Of a stretch of DNA of 64,000 bases, positions 17,163-26,969 are shown piece by piece. Below the pieces are notes generated by a model that saw nothing but the letters and a program-made list of their open reading frames with translations, did not search any database and was not told where the DNA came from. The stretch lies in assembly GCF_900114005.1 (NCBI RefSeq), contig NZ_FORM01000007.1, positions 1 to 64,000 of the forward strand. The letters run 5' to 3'. Both the position numbers and the translations under genes were made by a program. The DNA is from Olleya namhaensis. Lineage in GTDB: Bacteria > Bacteroidota > Bacteroidia > Flavobacteriales > Flavobacteriaceae. The first letter of the stretch is position 1. The number at the start of each line of letters is the position of its first letter.

Positions 17163-18947
17163 CTATTTTTCAATAGAAACATCAATTCTTCTGTTTTTTG
17201 CTCTTCCTTCAGCAGTACCGTTATCAGCAATCGGATCAGCAGATCCCATTCCTTTTGTATTAACACGAGAAGTAGCAACACCCATTTCAACTAATTTATT
17301 TTTTACTGAAAGTGCTCTGCTAGCAGATAATTTATTATTTCCTGCTACAGATCCTGTATTATCAGTATGACCTCTAAATAAAATCTTTACTTCAGGATAC
17401 GCTTTCATTATAGCTGCAACGTTTTCAATTTGATTCATAGAATTTGCATCTAAAGAAGAAGATCCAGTGTTAAAGTATAATCTATCAAAAGCATAGTACT
17501 TTCCAGCTTCAAACTTTCCGTCTTTGATATAACTTAAGAAGTTATCTTCAAATCCACCTTCTGGAATGTTTAATTTTGTTCCGTTTGGTAAATCAGAGCT
17601 AAAAAAGTTTCCGATAGCTTCACCAAAAGCATTAACTACATTACCTGAAGCATCTACAATACCACCTGCAACATTACCTATCGCTTTTCCTGTAGCATCT
17701 ACTGCATTACCTGCAGCGTCAACAGTTTTGTTTATTACATTACCTGCAGCGTCAACTGTATTACCGATAGCGTTACCAGTTGCATCTACAGCATTTCCTG
17801 CAGCGTCTACTGTTTTGTTTACGGCGTTACCTGCAGCATCTACAGCAGAGTTTGCTGTGTTTGAAATAGCGCCTGTCGTTTCGTTTGCAGCATTTTTTAC
17901 ATTATCTAATATAGACTTATCACTATCACAACCTTTTACTAAAAAGAATGCTAGTAACAATCCAATAATTCCAATTGCCCAAGGTAAAATCTTTTTAATT
18001 AAAGATCCTCCAGCTTTTCCTGCGCTTCCTGCTAAACCTGCAGCAGCACCACCTATTTTACCAACACCATCAATAGCGCCTTTTCCAACGTTACCTGCAA
18101 CACCTGCAGCAGCACCACCTATTTTTCCAACACCATCAACAGCACCTTTTCCAAGGTTACCAGCAACACCTGCAGCACCACCTATTATTTTTCCTGCACC
18201 ATCAACAGCACCTTTTCCAAGGTTACCAGCAACACCTGCAGTACCACCAATTATTTTTCCTGCGCCATCAACAGCACCTTTTCCAAGGTTACCTGCAACA
18301 TCTGCAGCACCACCAACTAGTTTACCAGCACCATCTAAAGCAGCTTTTCCTGTATCACCAGCAAAACCTAAAGCACCACCAGCTAAACTTCCTAATTTAT
18401 CAGAAATTCCAGAAAAAGAACTTAAACCTAATAAAGAAGCTAATCCAGCAGGAGCAAACTTGTCTAAAAAGCTACCTTGTCCAGATAACATTCCAACAAA
18501 ACTTCCTAAATCCATTCCTGAAGATTTTTGTTTTCCTAAAACACCACCTAAAACAGACCCTGCAACACTTAATATAGATGAAGACGAATCTTTACCCATT
18601 CCTGATACAGAGCTTACTAAATCAATAACTCCAGAAGCTTTATCTCCTAATATATTTTTTACAAAATCTAACCCTTTATTTAAAAAACCATCAGATTTTT
18701 CACCGCCTGCACCTAATGCATTTGATAAATTACCCATTTCGGCACCATCACCTAACATGTTAAAAATTGAAGCAGCACCTTCCGTTGTAGAGGCTTTGTC
18801 CATAATACCACCTAATAATGCAGGTGCAGCAGCCATAAGCCCTTTTTGTATTGTTTCTGTTTTCTCTCCTCCAACTAGGTTAGATACATTGCTAAGTACG
18901 TTGTCTGATAATTGTTCTTTGAATAAGTTTAATAGATTTGTTGACAT
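17163..18947 (-). CDS. DUF937 and OmpA-domain protein with internal Gly/Ala repeats
   Basis: The 594-residue protein has no signal peptide. Residues ~1-190 are a DUF937-like, Leu/Gly/Ser-rich region. Residues ~198-310 consist of five 22-residue repeats of the type GKGAVDGAGKIIGGAAGVAG. A single membrane helix follows (about 318-338, IGIIGLLLAFFLVKGC), then 11-residue repeats (TVDAAGNAVDA, AVDAAGNAVNK) to about 450. The C-terminal ~110 residues are an OmpA peptidoglycan-binding domain: YFNTGSSSLD, ILFRGHTDNTGS, NNKLSASRALSVKNKL, GMGSADPIADN, RAKNRRIDVSI. The topology suggests an inner-membrane anchor with the OmpA domain reaching peptidoglycan. The role is unknown. Confidence 0.9.
   Translation of the reverse strand: MSTNLLNLFKEQLSDNVLSNVSNLVGGEKTETIQKGLMAAAPALLGGIMDKASTTEGAASIFNMLGDGAEMGNLSNALGAGGEKSDGFLNKGLDFVKNILGDKASGVIDLVSSVSGMGKDSSSSILSVAGSVLGGVLGKQKSSGMDLGSFVGMLSGQGSFLDKFAPAGLASLLGLSSFSGISDKLGSLAGGALGFAGDTGKAALDGAGKLVGGAADVAGNLGKGAVDGAGKIIGGTAGVAGNLGKGAVDGAGKIIGGAAGVAGNLGKGAVDGVGKIGGAAAGVAGNVGKGAIDGVGKIGGAAAGLAGSAGKAGGSLIKKILPWAIGIIGLLLAFFLVKGCDSDKSILDNVKNAANETTGAISNTANSAVDAAGNAVNKTVDAAGNAVDATGNAIGNTVDAAGNVINKTVDAAGNAVDATGKAIGNVAGGIVDASGNVVNAFGEAIGNFFSSDLPNGTKLNIPEGGFEDNFLSYIKDGKFEAGKYYAFDRLYFNTGSSSLDANSMNQIENVAAIMKAYPEVKILFRGHTDNTGSVAGNNKLSASRALSVKNKLVEMGVATSRVNTKGMGSADPIADNGTAEGRAKNRRIDVSIEK
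18023..18352 (-). repeat. Five in-frame tandem repeats of 66 bp inside the DUF937/OmpA gene
   Basis: Equivalent bases occur at 18089, 18155, 18221, 18287 and 18353, an exact 66-bp step. Each unit encodes 22 residues of the GKGAVDGAGKIIGG type. Units 2-4 are the most alike, as expected from recent unequal crossover or slippage. Confidence 0.85.
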
Positions 18948-18978
18948 TTATTTTGTTTTATGTTAATTGTTAATAATA

Positions 18979-18986
18979 CAAATGTA
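18979..18986 (-). promoter_or_regulatory. Candidate -7 box (TACATTTG) for the DUF937/OmpA gene
   Basis: The TAnnTTTG match is 32 bp upstream of the ATG at 18947, a usual distance. A -33 TTG is not evident. Confidence 0.45.
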
Positions 18987-19005
18987 ATTATCTAACTATC
19001 TTTCC

Positions 19006-19065
19006 TATTTTTGAGAGCATACTAAATGTTTCATATCGTTAAAACGCTTATTTTACCGATGAAAC
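19006..19065 (+). promoter_or_regulatory. Candidate promoter and inverted repeat ahead of the FAD/Fe-S dehydrogenase gene
   Basis: A TATTTTTG box (19006-19013) lies about 90 bp upstream of the ATG at 19106. Between them are GTTTCAT (19028-19034) and ATGAAAC (19059-19065), a 7-bp inverted repeat that could be an operator. Both are suggestive only. Confidence 0.35.
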
Positions 19066-19105
19066 ACGTAAAATATTGATTTTTTTGTAATTATTAAAGG
19101 GTAAT

Positions 19106-21994
19106 ATGGATTTAAACAAGTTGAAAAACAGTTTATTAGGAGAATTGTATCATGATGATTTAACAAAATCCATTTATGCAACAGATGCTTCTGTTTATAG
19201 AATGCTGCCTTTAGCGGTTGCTTACCCTAAAAATAAAGAGGATATAAAACAACTTATAACTTTTGCTAAACAAAACAATACATCTTTAATACCAAGAACA
19301 GCAGGAACATCCTTAGCGGGACAATGTGTAGGTACAGGAATTGTAGTGGATGTGTCTAAGCATTTTACAGACATCCTATCTATAGACTTAAATAATAAGA
19401 CAGTTACTGTACAACCTGGAGTGGTTAGAGATCAATTAAATAACTACCTTAAACCACATGGTTTATTTTTTGGTCCCAATACCTCTACATCTAACCGTTG
19501 CATGATTGGCGGTATGGTTGGTAATAACTCATCAGGTACAACTTCCATAAAGTATGGCGTAACAAGAGATAAGGTTATTGCGTTACAAACCATATTAAGC
19601 GATGGAAGTGAAGCGGAATTTAAAAGTTTGTCTAAAGACGAATTTAAACAGAAATTGACATTAAACACTTTAGAAGGTCAAATCTATAATCAAATACAAA
19701 ACGATGTTTTTACTGAAGACGCTAAGGCTGAAATTTTAAAACATTTTCCTAAGCCCGAAATACATAGAAGAAACACTGGGTATGCTTTGGATAAGATTTT
19801 AAATTCTGAAGGTATTAACCTTTGTAACTTATTAACAGGAAGCGAGGGTACATTAGCATTTACAACACAAATAACATTAAAACTAGACGATTTACCTCTT
19901 GAAAATAGAGTAATGGTTGCATTGCATTTTAAAACTATTGAAGACTGTTTAAATGCTGTAAATCCAGTAATGGAGCATGATTTGTATACTTGCGAAATGA
20001 TGGACAAAACCATTTTAGATTTAACAAAGCACAATAAAACGCAACAAGACAATCGCTATTTTATACAAGGAGATCCGGAAGCTATTTTAATGTGTGAAGT
20101 TAGAGGTGTTAGTCTAGAGGATGCTACGTTAAAGGCTGAAAATTTGATTTTCTCTGCAAAAAATAACACCAAAAGCTATGCTAACCCTATATTAATTGAA
20201 GATCAAATAGATAAAGCTAATAATTTAAGGAGCGCTGGGTTAGGATTGTTAGGTAACATGATTGGCGATAAAAAAGCAGTGGCTTGTATTGAAGATACAG
20301 CTGTGGCGTTGCCAGATTTAGCAAATTACATTTCTGATTTTACGGCTTTAATGAAAGGGTACAATCAAAAAGCGGTCTACTATGCGCATGCGGGAGCAGG
20401 AGAGTTGCATTTGCGTCCTATTTTAGATTTAAAAAAGAAAGAAGATGTTAAGTTGTTCCGACAAATCACAACTGATGTTGCGTTTTTAGTTAAAAAATAT
20501 AAGGGCTCTTTTAGTGGAGAGCATGGCGATGGTATTGTTAGAGGGGAATTTGTAGAATTAATGATTGGTGATAAAAACTATCAATTATTAAAACGTATTA
20601 AGTCTTCTTTTGATCCAAACAACATATTTAATCCTGGGAAAATAGTAGATGCGTTTCCAATGGATAAAAATTTACGTTATCAAACAGATAGCGTAACTCC
20701 AGAAATTAAGACTATTTTAGATTTTTCTAAATCGGAAGGTGTCTTGCGTGAAGCAGAAAAATGTAATGGCTCTGGTGACTGTAGAAAACTTCCAGAATTT
20801 GGAGGTACAATGTGTCCTAGTTATCGCGCAACAAAAAATGAAAAAGATACGACAAGAGCAAGAGCAAATGCGTTAAGAGAATACTTGACAAACTCAGAGA
20901 AAGCAAACAAGTTTAATCATGAAGAATTGAAGTCGGTTTTTGATTTATGCTTAAGTTGTAAAGCATGTTCTAGTGAGTGTCCAAGTAGTGTAGATGTTGC
21001 TAGTTTAAAAGCTGAGTTTTTATATCAATATCAGAAAGAAAACGGAACATCTTTAAGAACAAAACTCTTTGCTTACAATGATAAGTTAAATCATTTAGGG
21101 AGACGCTTTAAGGGAGTTACAAATTTTATGTTTTCTAATACTGTAACATCATCTTTGATTAAAAAAAGTATTGGTGTTGCACCTAAAAGAAGTTTGCCTT
21201 TATTATCAAGTAAAACTTTAATTAAGGAGTATCAATTAATTAAAAAAGAATTAGTTAGTAAAAATTATATTAAAACGGTGTATTTGTTTAATGATGAATT
21301 TACTAATCAATTAGATTCTGAAATTGGTAAAGATGCAATACAGTTATTAATAGGTTTAAATTACAATGTAAAGCTTGTAGATAATGTAGAATCGGGTCGT
21401 GCATTTATGTCTAAAGGACTATTAGAACAGGCTAAAAAAGTGGGCGATAAAAATGTGTCAATTTTTAAAGATTTAGTTTCAGAAAACACGCCTTTAATTG
21501 GTATTGAGCCTTCTGCTATTTTATCCTTTAAAGATGAATATCCTAGATTGGTCGACGACAAAATTTCCGCGAAAGCGATAGCAGAACACACGTATTTAAT
21601 TGAAGCTTTTTTATCTAACGAAATAGCATTAGGAAAGATAACTTCGGCACAGTTTTCTGAGGAGGTTAAAACAATTAAATTTCATGGGCATTGCCATCAA
21701 AAAGCACAGTCTAGTCAAATTTACAGTTTTAATGTATTGAATCTTCCTAAAAACTATAAAGTAACATTAATACCCAGTGGGTGTTGTGGTATGGCGGGAA
21801 GTTTTGGTTACGAAAAAGAGCATTACGAAGTTAGTATGCAAGTAGGAGAACAAACCTTGTTTCCAGCTGTAAGAAAAGCGCCAATGACCACAGTTATAAG
21901 TGCTAATGGGACAAGTTGTAGGCATCAAATAAAAGATGGAACACAACGCGTAGCATTACATCCAATAACTATTTTAAAGCAAGCGTTGTTGTAA
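19106..21994 (+). CDS. FAD-linked and Fe-S dehydrogenase, D-lactate/glycolate/2-hydroxyglutarate type
   Basis: The 962-residue protein fuses an FAD-binding (PCMH/VAO) dehydrogenase to an Fe-S electron-transfer half, as in YdiJ and similar D-2-hydroxyacid dehydrogenases. The FAD part spans about residues 1-540: PRTAGTSLAGQCVG, VQPGVVRDQLN, PNTSTSNRCMIGGMVGNNSSG, and the C-terminal SGEHGDGIVRGE and FDPNNIFNPGKI. The Fe-S half has CNGSGDC, a 4Fe-4S motif CLSCKACSSECPSSVD (about 614) and CCG-type segments HGHCHQKA and PSGCCGMAGSFGYE. It oxidises a D-2-hydroxyacid and passes electrons to quinone or another carrier. The substrate cannot be chosen from sequence. Its stop codon abuts that of the opposing gene with no gap. 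Confidence 0.92.
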   Translation: MDLNKLKNSLLGELYHDDLTKSIYATDASVYRMLPLAVAYPKNKEDIKQLITFAKQNNTSLIPRTAGTSLAGQCVGTGIVVDVSKHFTDILSIDLNNKTVTVQPGVVRDQLNNYLKPHGLFFGPNTSTSNRCMIGGMVGNNSSGTTSIKYGVTRDKVIALQTILSDGSEAEFKSLSKDEFKQKLTLNTLEGQIYNQIQNDVFTEDAKAEILKHFPKPEIHRRNTGYALDKILNSEGINLCNLLTGSEGTLAFTTQITLKLDDLPLENRVMVALHFKTIEDCLNAVNPVMEHDLYTCEMMDKTILDLTKHNKTQQDNRYFIQGDPEAILMCEVRGVSLEDATLKAENLIFSAKNNTKSYANPILIEDQIDKANNLRSAGLGLLGNMIGDKKAVACIEDTAVALPDLANYISDFTALMKGYNQKAVYYAHAGAGELHLRPILDLKKKEDVKLFRQITTDVAFLVKKYKGSFSGEHGDGIVRGEFVELMIGDKNYQLLKRIKSSFDPNNIFNPGKIVDAFPMDKNLRYQTDSVTPEIKTILDFSKSEGVLREAEKCNGSGDCRKLPEFGGTMCPSYRATKNEKDTTRARANALREYLTNSEKANKFNHEELKSVFDLCLSCKACSSECPSSVDVASLKAEFLYQYQKENGTSLRTKLFAYNDKLNHLGRRFKGVTNFMFSNTVTSSLIKKSIGVAPKRSLPLLSSKTLIKEYQLIKKELVSKNYIKTVYLFNDEFTNQLDSEIGKDAIQLLIGLNYNVKLVDNVESGRAFMSKGLLEQAKKVGDKNVSIFKDLVSENTPLIGIEPSAILSFKDEYPRLVDDKISAKAIAEHTYLIEAFLSNEIALGKITSAQFSEEVKTIKFHGHCHQKAQSSQIYSFNVLNLPKNYKVTLIPSGCCGMAGSFGYEKEHYEVSMQVGEQTLFPAVRKAPMTTVISANGTSCRHQIKDGTQRVALHPITILKQALL

Positions 21995-22837
21995 TTATTG
22001 TGTAACACTATAACTAATTAACGTTTGATTATTTAGTACAGATAAACTTGTTGGTAATTGACTTAAATCCACACCAATACCTTCTAAGATACTTACAGTA
22101 TTAGCATTTAATGTGTAACCGCCAATCGCTTCTGCTTTTACAAGTCCTATATCTTCTGCGTAATAACTATTTACTGATAATACAGGGGTTGTGTCATCTA
22201 ATATCGGGATGGTTTGGGTAATGCCAAAAGTAACTTCTGTTGTTACAGATAGTGTTAAACTTATATTAGCTGAAGTAATAGAGTTGTAAGTCGTGTTGTC
22301 CACCGTTAACGTTTCCAAATTAGCTAATTGCGTGCTTGTTAGTGTGTAATTAATGGTTATTGGGTATTCTTCAAAATCTTGAGTAAATACTCCTGATTGT
22401 GTTGATAATAACTCACCATTAGCGGCTTGTGTATTATAAAGTAAGGCATTTTCTAGTTCAATTTGTAAATCAAAACCATCTATTGGTAATTCTACAGTAC
22501 CGTTTGAGATTAATGTTGTTTCTGTGCGGGTTAATGCACCGCTTGTTAAAATCCCACTCATGATACCATTTGGAATGCCATTTTGATTTACACTTAATGA
22601 AAATCCTGTATTTGTTTGGCTTTCTACTTCTATAAAATCTGTGCTAATTACAGTTTGGTTAGTGTCGTTATCTGTGTTTTGCACCTCATAATTCCAAGTG
22701 TTACCCATGTTTAAAGGGAAGAAATCACCAGTAAATTGTTGTTGAGTTAAACCATTATTATCATCTAAGTCAGAACTAGAACAGTTGAAAATAACGGTAC
22801 AAATAGCAAAAAGCAGAGTAAGTTTTAATGGCTTCAT
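21995..22837 (-). CDS. Lipoprotein, unknown function
   Basis: The 280-residue product has a lipoprotein signal (LKLTLLFAICTVIFNC) with the lipid-attached Cys at about residue 19, followed by SSSD and an acidic linker typical of Bacteroidota surface or periplasmic lipoproteins. The mature part is Thr/Asn/Gln-rich and beta-sheet-like (FFPLNMGNTWNYEVQN). Similar proteins are labelled hypothetical. It has its own candidate promoter and is convergent with the dehydrogenase gene. Confidence 0.82.
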   Translation of the reverse strand: MKPLKLTLLFAICTVIFNCSSSDLDDNNGLTQQQFTGDFFPLNMGNTWNYEVQNTDNDTNQTVISTDFIEVESQTNTGFSLSVNQNGIPNGIMSGILTSGALTRTETTLISNGTVELPIDGFDLQIELENALLYNTQAANGELLSTQSGVFTQDFEEYPITINYTLTSTQLANLETLTVDNTTYNSITSANISLTLSVTTEVTFGITQTIPILDDTTPVLSVNSYYAEDIGLVKAEAIGGYTLNANTVSILEGIGVDLSQLPTSLSVLNNQTLISYSVTQ

Positions 22838-22883
22838 TTTAATATTGTTTTTAACAAATAAACAATAACTAAAACTAACAGCA

Positions 22884-22891
22884 CAAATTTA
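22884..22891 (-). promoter_or_regulatory. Candidate -7 box (TAAATTTG) for the lipoprotein gene
   Basis: The TAnnTTTG match lies 47 bp upstream of the ATG at 22837, inside the 59-bp gap after the phosphoesterase gene. Confidence 0.4.
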
Positions 22892-22896
22892 AAATG

Positions 22897-23742
22897 TTAT
22901 TTAGGTGTTTTAAAAGGTTTCATAACTGTAATTGCAGCAATTAATTCTTGTTCCGACATGTCTTTCAATTCTTCGTCTGCATAAAAGGCAGATAGTTTAT
23001 CTTCACTATACCTGTAAAGCTTCCAACGGTTAAACTGATATTCTAAAGCAGTAAAATTCTCTACCCAATCTCCGGAGTTTAAGTAGTTTGTTTTCCCTTT
23101 TTTAGTTTCTACTATTTCGTTTTTTGGTTGATGGATATGTCCGCAAATAACATAGTCATAACCATTCTCTATAGCTAAGTCTGTTGCTGTTTTTTCAAAA
23201 TCGCTGATAAACTTAACTGCTCCTTTGACACTGTTTTTTATTTTTTTTGATAATGAGTAGCGTTCCTTTCCAAAAGTAATTAGTAGCCAATTTATTAATC
23301 TGTTTATTAAAATTAAAAGATCGTAACCGTAGGCACCAAGTTTAGCTAACCATTTGGCACTTTGTATGGAAGCATCAAAGACATCGCCATGAAAAAACCA
23401 TGCTTTTTTACCGTCCAATTCTAGAACTAACTTATTAACTATTGAAATATTTCCTATTTCAGAATCCGTGAATTTTCTAAGCATTTCGTCATGGTTTCCC
23501 GTTATGTATGTCACTTTTGTGCCTTTAGCAGCTAAAGCCACAATTTTTTTAATGACCTGCATATGTGATTTCGGAAAATACCGTTTGCTAAATTGCCAAA
23601 CATCAATAATATCCCCATTTAGAATTAAATGTTTGGGATCTACGCTACTTAAATAGGTTAGTAGCTGCTTTGCATGGCAGCCATAAGTGCCTAAGTGCAC
23701 ATCCGATATAACAACAATCTCAACTTTTCTTTTTAATTTCAA
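22897..23742 (-). CDS. Metallophosphoesterase, LpxH-like (UDP-2,3-diacylglucosamine diphosphatase family)
   Basis: The 281-residue protein carries the calcineurin-like motifs in order: VVISDVHLG, LNGDIIDVWQF, YITGNHDE, FFHGDVFD and CGHIHQP. These bind two metal ions. The WxF after GDIxD and the overall length fit the LpxH-like group of Bacteroidota, which acts in lipid A synthesis or related pyrophosphate hydrolysis at the membrane. A TTG at 23772 would add ten residues, but a promoter-like GATATTTG overlaps it. I use the TTG at 23742, which opens with MKLKRKVEIVVISDVH, the usual family start. It diverges from aroC. Confidence 0.88.
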   Translation of the reverse strand: MKLKRKVEIVVISDVHLGTYGCHAKQLLTYLSSVDPKHLILNGDIIDVWQFSKRYFPKSHMQVIKKIVALAAKGTKVTYITGNHDEMLRKFTDSEIGNISIVNKLVLELDGKKAWFFHGDVFDASIQSAKWLAKLGAYGYDLLILINRLINWLLITFGKERYSLSKKIKNSVKGAVKFISDFEKTATDLAIENGYDYVICGHIHQPKNEIVETKKGKTNYLNSGDWVENFTALEYQFNRWKLYRYSEDKLSAFYADEELKDMSEQELIAAITVMKPFKTPK

Positions 23743-23924
23743 AGCAATTGGGGTTTCAATTATGATATGCAAATATCAGTTTTTAGTGTTAATCAAACAT
23801 TATTGGATAATTATCTAATTATGAGCGAATTGTTAAGTTAATATTATCAATTTTTTGAAGTTGAATTTACTTCAGTTTTGTTTGGCTATTATTTATGATT
23901 ACTTTAGCGTAAATTAATTGATTT

Positions 23925-24986
23925 ATGGCAGGTAATAGCTTCGGAAACTTATTTAAACTAACCACATTTGGCGAGTCACATGGTGTCGCAATTGGTGGAA
24001 TTATAGATGGATGCCCTCCAGGAATCGAATTAGATTTAGAGGCTATCCAGGCAGAAATGAATAGACGTAAACCTGGCCAATCTGCTATTGTAACACAACG
24101 TAAAGAACCAGACGAAGTTAAGTTTTTGTCAGGTGTGTTTGAAGGTGTAACTACCGGAACACCAATTGGTTTTGTTATAGAAAATTCTAATCAAAAATCT
24201 CACGATTACTCACATATTAAAGATAGTTATAGACCTAGTCATGCTGATTATGTTTACGACAAAAAATATGGTTTAAGAGATTATAGAGGTGGAGGACGTA
24301 GCTCTGCAAGAGAAACCGCAAGTCGCGTAGTTGCAGGTGCTATCGCTAAGCAAATGCTTAAAAATGTAAAAATTAATGCGTTTACATCTTCGGTTGGAGA
24401 TATCTTTATAGATAAACCATATCAAGATTTAGACTTTTCTAATATAGAAAGTAACGATGTGCGTTGTCCGGATTCAGCTATAGCTGAAAAAATGATTGAC
24501 CGCATTAAGCAAATTCGTAAAGAAGGAGATACTATTGGAGGTACAGTAACTTGTGTTTTACAGAATGTGCCTATTGGATTAGGAGAACCTGTTTTTGATA
24601 AATTACATGCCGAATTAGGTAAAGCCATGTTATCTATTAATGCTGTTAAAGGCTTTGAATATGGTAGCGGATTTTGTGGCGCAAAAATGAAAGGTAGTGA
24701 GCATAACGATTTATTTAATATAGACGGAAGCACTAAAACTAATCTTTCAGGAGGTATTCAAGGTGGTATTAGCAACGGAATGGATATTTATTTTAGAGTG
24801 GCTTTTAAGCCTGTTGCAACCATCATGCAAAATCAAGAAACGATAAATAAGGACGGCGAAAAAGTAGAAATGCACGGTAAAGGACGTCATGATCCTTGTG
24901 TTGTGCCAAGAGCGGTACCTATAGTGGAAGCTATGGCAGCATTGGTTTTAGCGGATTATTTATTGATCAATAAAACGTACTCATAA
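23925..24986 (+). CDS. aroC: Chorismate synthase
   Basis: The 353-residue enzyme converts EPSP to chorismate with reduced FMN, the last shared step of aromatic amino-acid, folate and menaquinone synthesis. Diagnostic blocks are [18 protein letters not shown] at the N-terminus, [59 protein letters not shown] and [17 protein letters not shown] near the C-terminus. All are intact and the length is normal. It stands alone rather than in an aro operon. Confidence 0.97.
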   Translation: MAGNSFGNLFKLTTFGESHGVAIGGIIDGCPPGIELDLEAIQAEMNRRKPGQSAIVTQRKEPDEVKFLSGVFEGVTTGTPIGFVIENSNQKSHDYSHIKDSYRPSHADYVYDKKYGLRDYRGGGRSSARETASRVVAGAIAKQMLKNVKINAFTSSVGDIFIDKPYQDLDFSNIESNDVRCPDSAIAEKMIDRIKQIRKEGDTIGGTVTCVLQNVPIGLGEPVFDKLHAELGKAMLSINAVKGFEYGSGFCGAKMKGSEHNDLFNIDGSTKTNLSGGIQGGISNGMDIYFRVAFKPVATIMQNQETINKDGEKVEMHGKGRHDPCVVPRAVPIVEAMAALVLADYLLINKTYS

Positions 24987-25032
24987 AACCCGTATTACAA
25001 TTATAAATATCACGTTTAGCTTTATTTTTTAA

Positions 25033-25605
25033 ATGGAATCTAAGATTTACTATACAGCTTTGCAGCCTTTTGATGCTAATCATAAGCATGGATTTAGTTG
25101 GGAGGACTATTTAGCATTTTCTGAAATTAATCATTTAAAAGAATTAGTATCTTTAGATGGTAATCTTAATAGGTTGTTATTTGTACCAGAGATGGATACA
25201 GAAGCAGATTGGGAGCATTTGGCAACAGATCAAGGTTTAGTCATGTTTTATTTTAATACATTGGATTATGTATTAGAAAAAGTAAAAGCGATTCCTTATT
25301 TTAATTTGCTAGCAATTGTTAAAGAACCTAATGCTATAAAAGCAGACTTGTCCGACCAATTTGAATTTGTTGGTTATGATTTAATCACAATAGGAGGTGA
25401 TACTAGTGCTTTAAGTAATGGAGGTGGTTTTGATAACACTTTTTTAGCGACAGATTTAAATACATTAGGTTTAATATCCGATTACAATAAGGTGAAAAGA
25501 ATACAGCGTGAATTACCATTAAATAATCCAGACCAAGACGACACGACATGTTGTCTTTATGAAGTTTGGAGACATAAAATTATAGGACGAAAACTAACTA
25601 ACTAA
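25033..25605 (+). CDS. Conserved flavobacterial protein, unknown
   Basis: The 190-residue soluble protein has no signal peptide or membrane segment. It is acidic and rich in aromatic residues (KHGFSWEDYLAFSEI, EADWEHLATDQGLVMFYFN), with a Gly-rich stretch (ALSNGGGFDNTF) and a CCLYEVWRHK end. I do not recognise a family with known function. It lies 46 bp after aroC and 22 bp before the symporter gene, all on one strand. Confidence 0.8.
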   Translation: MESKIYYTALQPFDANHKHGFSWEDYLAFSEINHLKELVSLDGNLNRLLFVPEMDTEADWEHLATDQGLVMFYFNTLDYVLEKVKAIPYFNLLAIVKEPNAIKADLSDQFEFVGYDLITIGGDTSALSNGGGFDNTFLATDLNTLGLISDYNKVKRIQRELPLNNPDQDDTTCCLYEVWRHKIIGRKLTN

Positions 25606-25627
25606 AAGGAAAAACAACTAACAACTT

Positions 25628-26962
25628 ATGAAAAAACTTGCATTACACTGGAAAATTATAATAGGAATGGTTTTAGGAATCATTTTTGGTTTTTTAATGA
25701 ATAGCGTAGATGGAGGTAAAGGATTTGTTGGCGATTGGATAGCTCCTTTTGGTAAAATTTTTATTAATCTTTTAAAATTAATAGCAGTTCCGTTAATATT
25801 AGCATCGTTAATTAAAGGGATTTCAGATTTAAAAGATATTTCTAAAATCAAAACAATGGGGTTACGTACCATTGGTATTTATATTGGAACAACTGTAATA
25901 GCAATAATAATAGGTTTAAGTATTGTAAATATTGTTAAACCAGGAGAGGGGATGCCTCAAGAAACTATTGACAAAATAAAAACAACATATCAAGGTAATG
26001 CTGATGTAATGATTGGTAAAGCAAAAGTGACTCAAGATGCCGGGCCATTACAAGCTTTAGTTGATATTTTTCCTAGTAATATTTTCTTCTCTTTTAGTGA
26101 TGCTAATGGAAAACCGGCAATGCTTCAAGTTATTTTCTTTGCATTATTTGTTGGTATTTGTCTATTATTAATTCCAGTAAAAAAAGCAAAACCATTGGTA
26201 GACTTCTTTGATTCTTTAAATGAAGTGGTTATGAAAATGGTTGATTTAATCATGCTATTTGCGCCTTATGCAGTTTTTGCATTAATGGCAAACGTTATTA
26301 TCGCTTTTGATGACACTACAATATTGGTTAAACTGTTAGGTTATGCAGCCTGTGTAGTATTTGGTTTGTTTTTAATGATTTGTTTTTATTTATTATTGAT
26401 AAAAATATTTACAAAAAAATCACCGTTATGGTTTCTTCAGCGTTTCAGTCCTGCACAGTTATTAGCATTTTCTACAAGTAGTAGTGCTGCAACATTACCA
26501 GTTACTATGGAACGTGTAGAGGAGCATTTGGGAGTGGACAAAGAAGTGTCTGGTTTTGTATTACCAGTTGGAGCTACAGTAAATATGGACGGTACTAGTT
26601 TGTATCAAGGTATTGCTGCTGTTTTTATTATGCAAGTAATTTGGCCAGAAGGATTAACATTTACAAATCAGTTAGTAATTGTTGGTACCGCTTTATTAGC
26701 GTCAATAGGTAGTGCTGCAGTGCCAAGTGCTGGAATGGTTATGTTGGTTATTGTATTGGAAGCTATTGGTTTTCCACCAGAATTATTACCAATTGGTTTA
26801 GCGTTGATTTTTGCTGTAGATAGACCTTTAGATATGTGTAGGACAGTTGTGAATGTAACGGGAGATGCTACAGTATCTATGATTGTGGCAAAATCTTTAG
26901 GAAAACTTCATGACAATCCTAAACCAAAAGAATGGGACGATAATTACGAAAACGTTAAATAA
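25628..26962 (+). CDS. Dicarboxylate/amino acid:cation symporter (DAACS, GltP/DctA family)
   Basis: The 444-residue inner-membrane protein has the eight-helix-plus-two-hairpin pattern of the glutamate transporter family. Hallmarks are the Ser-rich hairpin STSSSAATLPVT (about residue 281), the NMDGTSLYQG motif (about 318, Na+/substrate site), the second hairpin SIGSAAVPSAGMVML, and DRPLDMCRTVVNVTGDA in the last helix, whose Arg is usual in acidic amino-acid or dicarboxylate carriers. It probably imports glutamate, aspartate or C4-dicarboxylates with Na+ or H+. The following gene starts 7 bp after the stop. Confidence 0.95.
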   Translation: MKKLALHWKIIIGMVLGIIFGFLMNSVDGGKGFVGDWIAPFGKIFINLLKLIAVPLILASLIKGISDLKDISKIKTMGLRTIGIYIGTTVIAIIIGLSIVNIVKPGEGMPQETIDKIKTTYQGNADVMIGKAKVTQDAGPLQALVDIFPSNIFFSFSDANGKPAMLQVIFFALFVGICLLLIPVKKAKPLVDFFDSLNEVVMKMVDLIMLFAPYAVFALMANVIIAFDDTTILVKLLGYAACVVFGLFLMICFYLLLIKIFTKKSPLWFLQRFSPAQLLAFSTSSSAATLPVTMERVEEHLGVDKEVSGFVLPVGATVNMDGTSLYQGIAAVFIMQVIWPEGLTFTNQLVIVGTALLASIGSAAVPSAGMVMLVIVLEAIGFPPELLPIGLALIFAVDRPLDMCRTVVNVTGDATVSMIVAKSLGKLHDNPKPKEWDDNYENVK

Positions 26963-26969
26963 AGCAACT

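Noticed and set aside
17566-18966. Long open frame on the plus strand opposite the DUF937/OmpA gene
   Set aside because: Its product is Pro/Ala-rich low complexity and mirrors the repeats of the real gene. It has no recognisable domain, and the opposite strand has clear DUF937-like and OmpA features.
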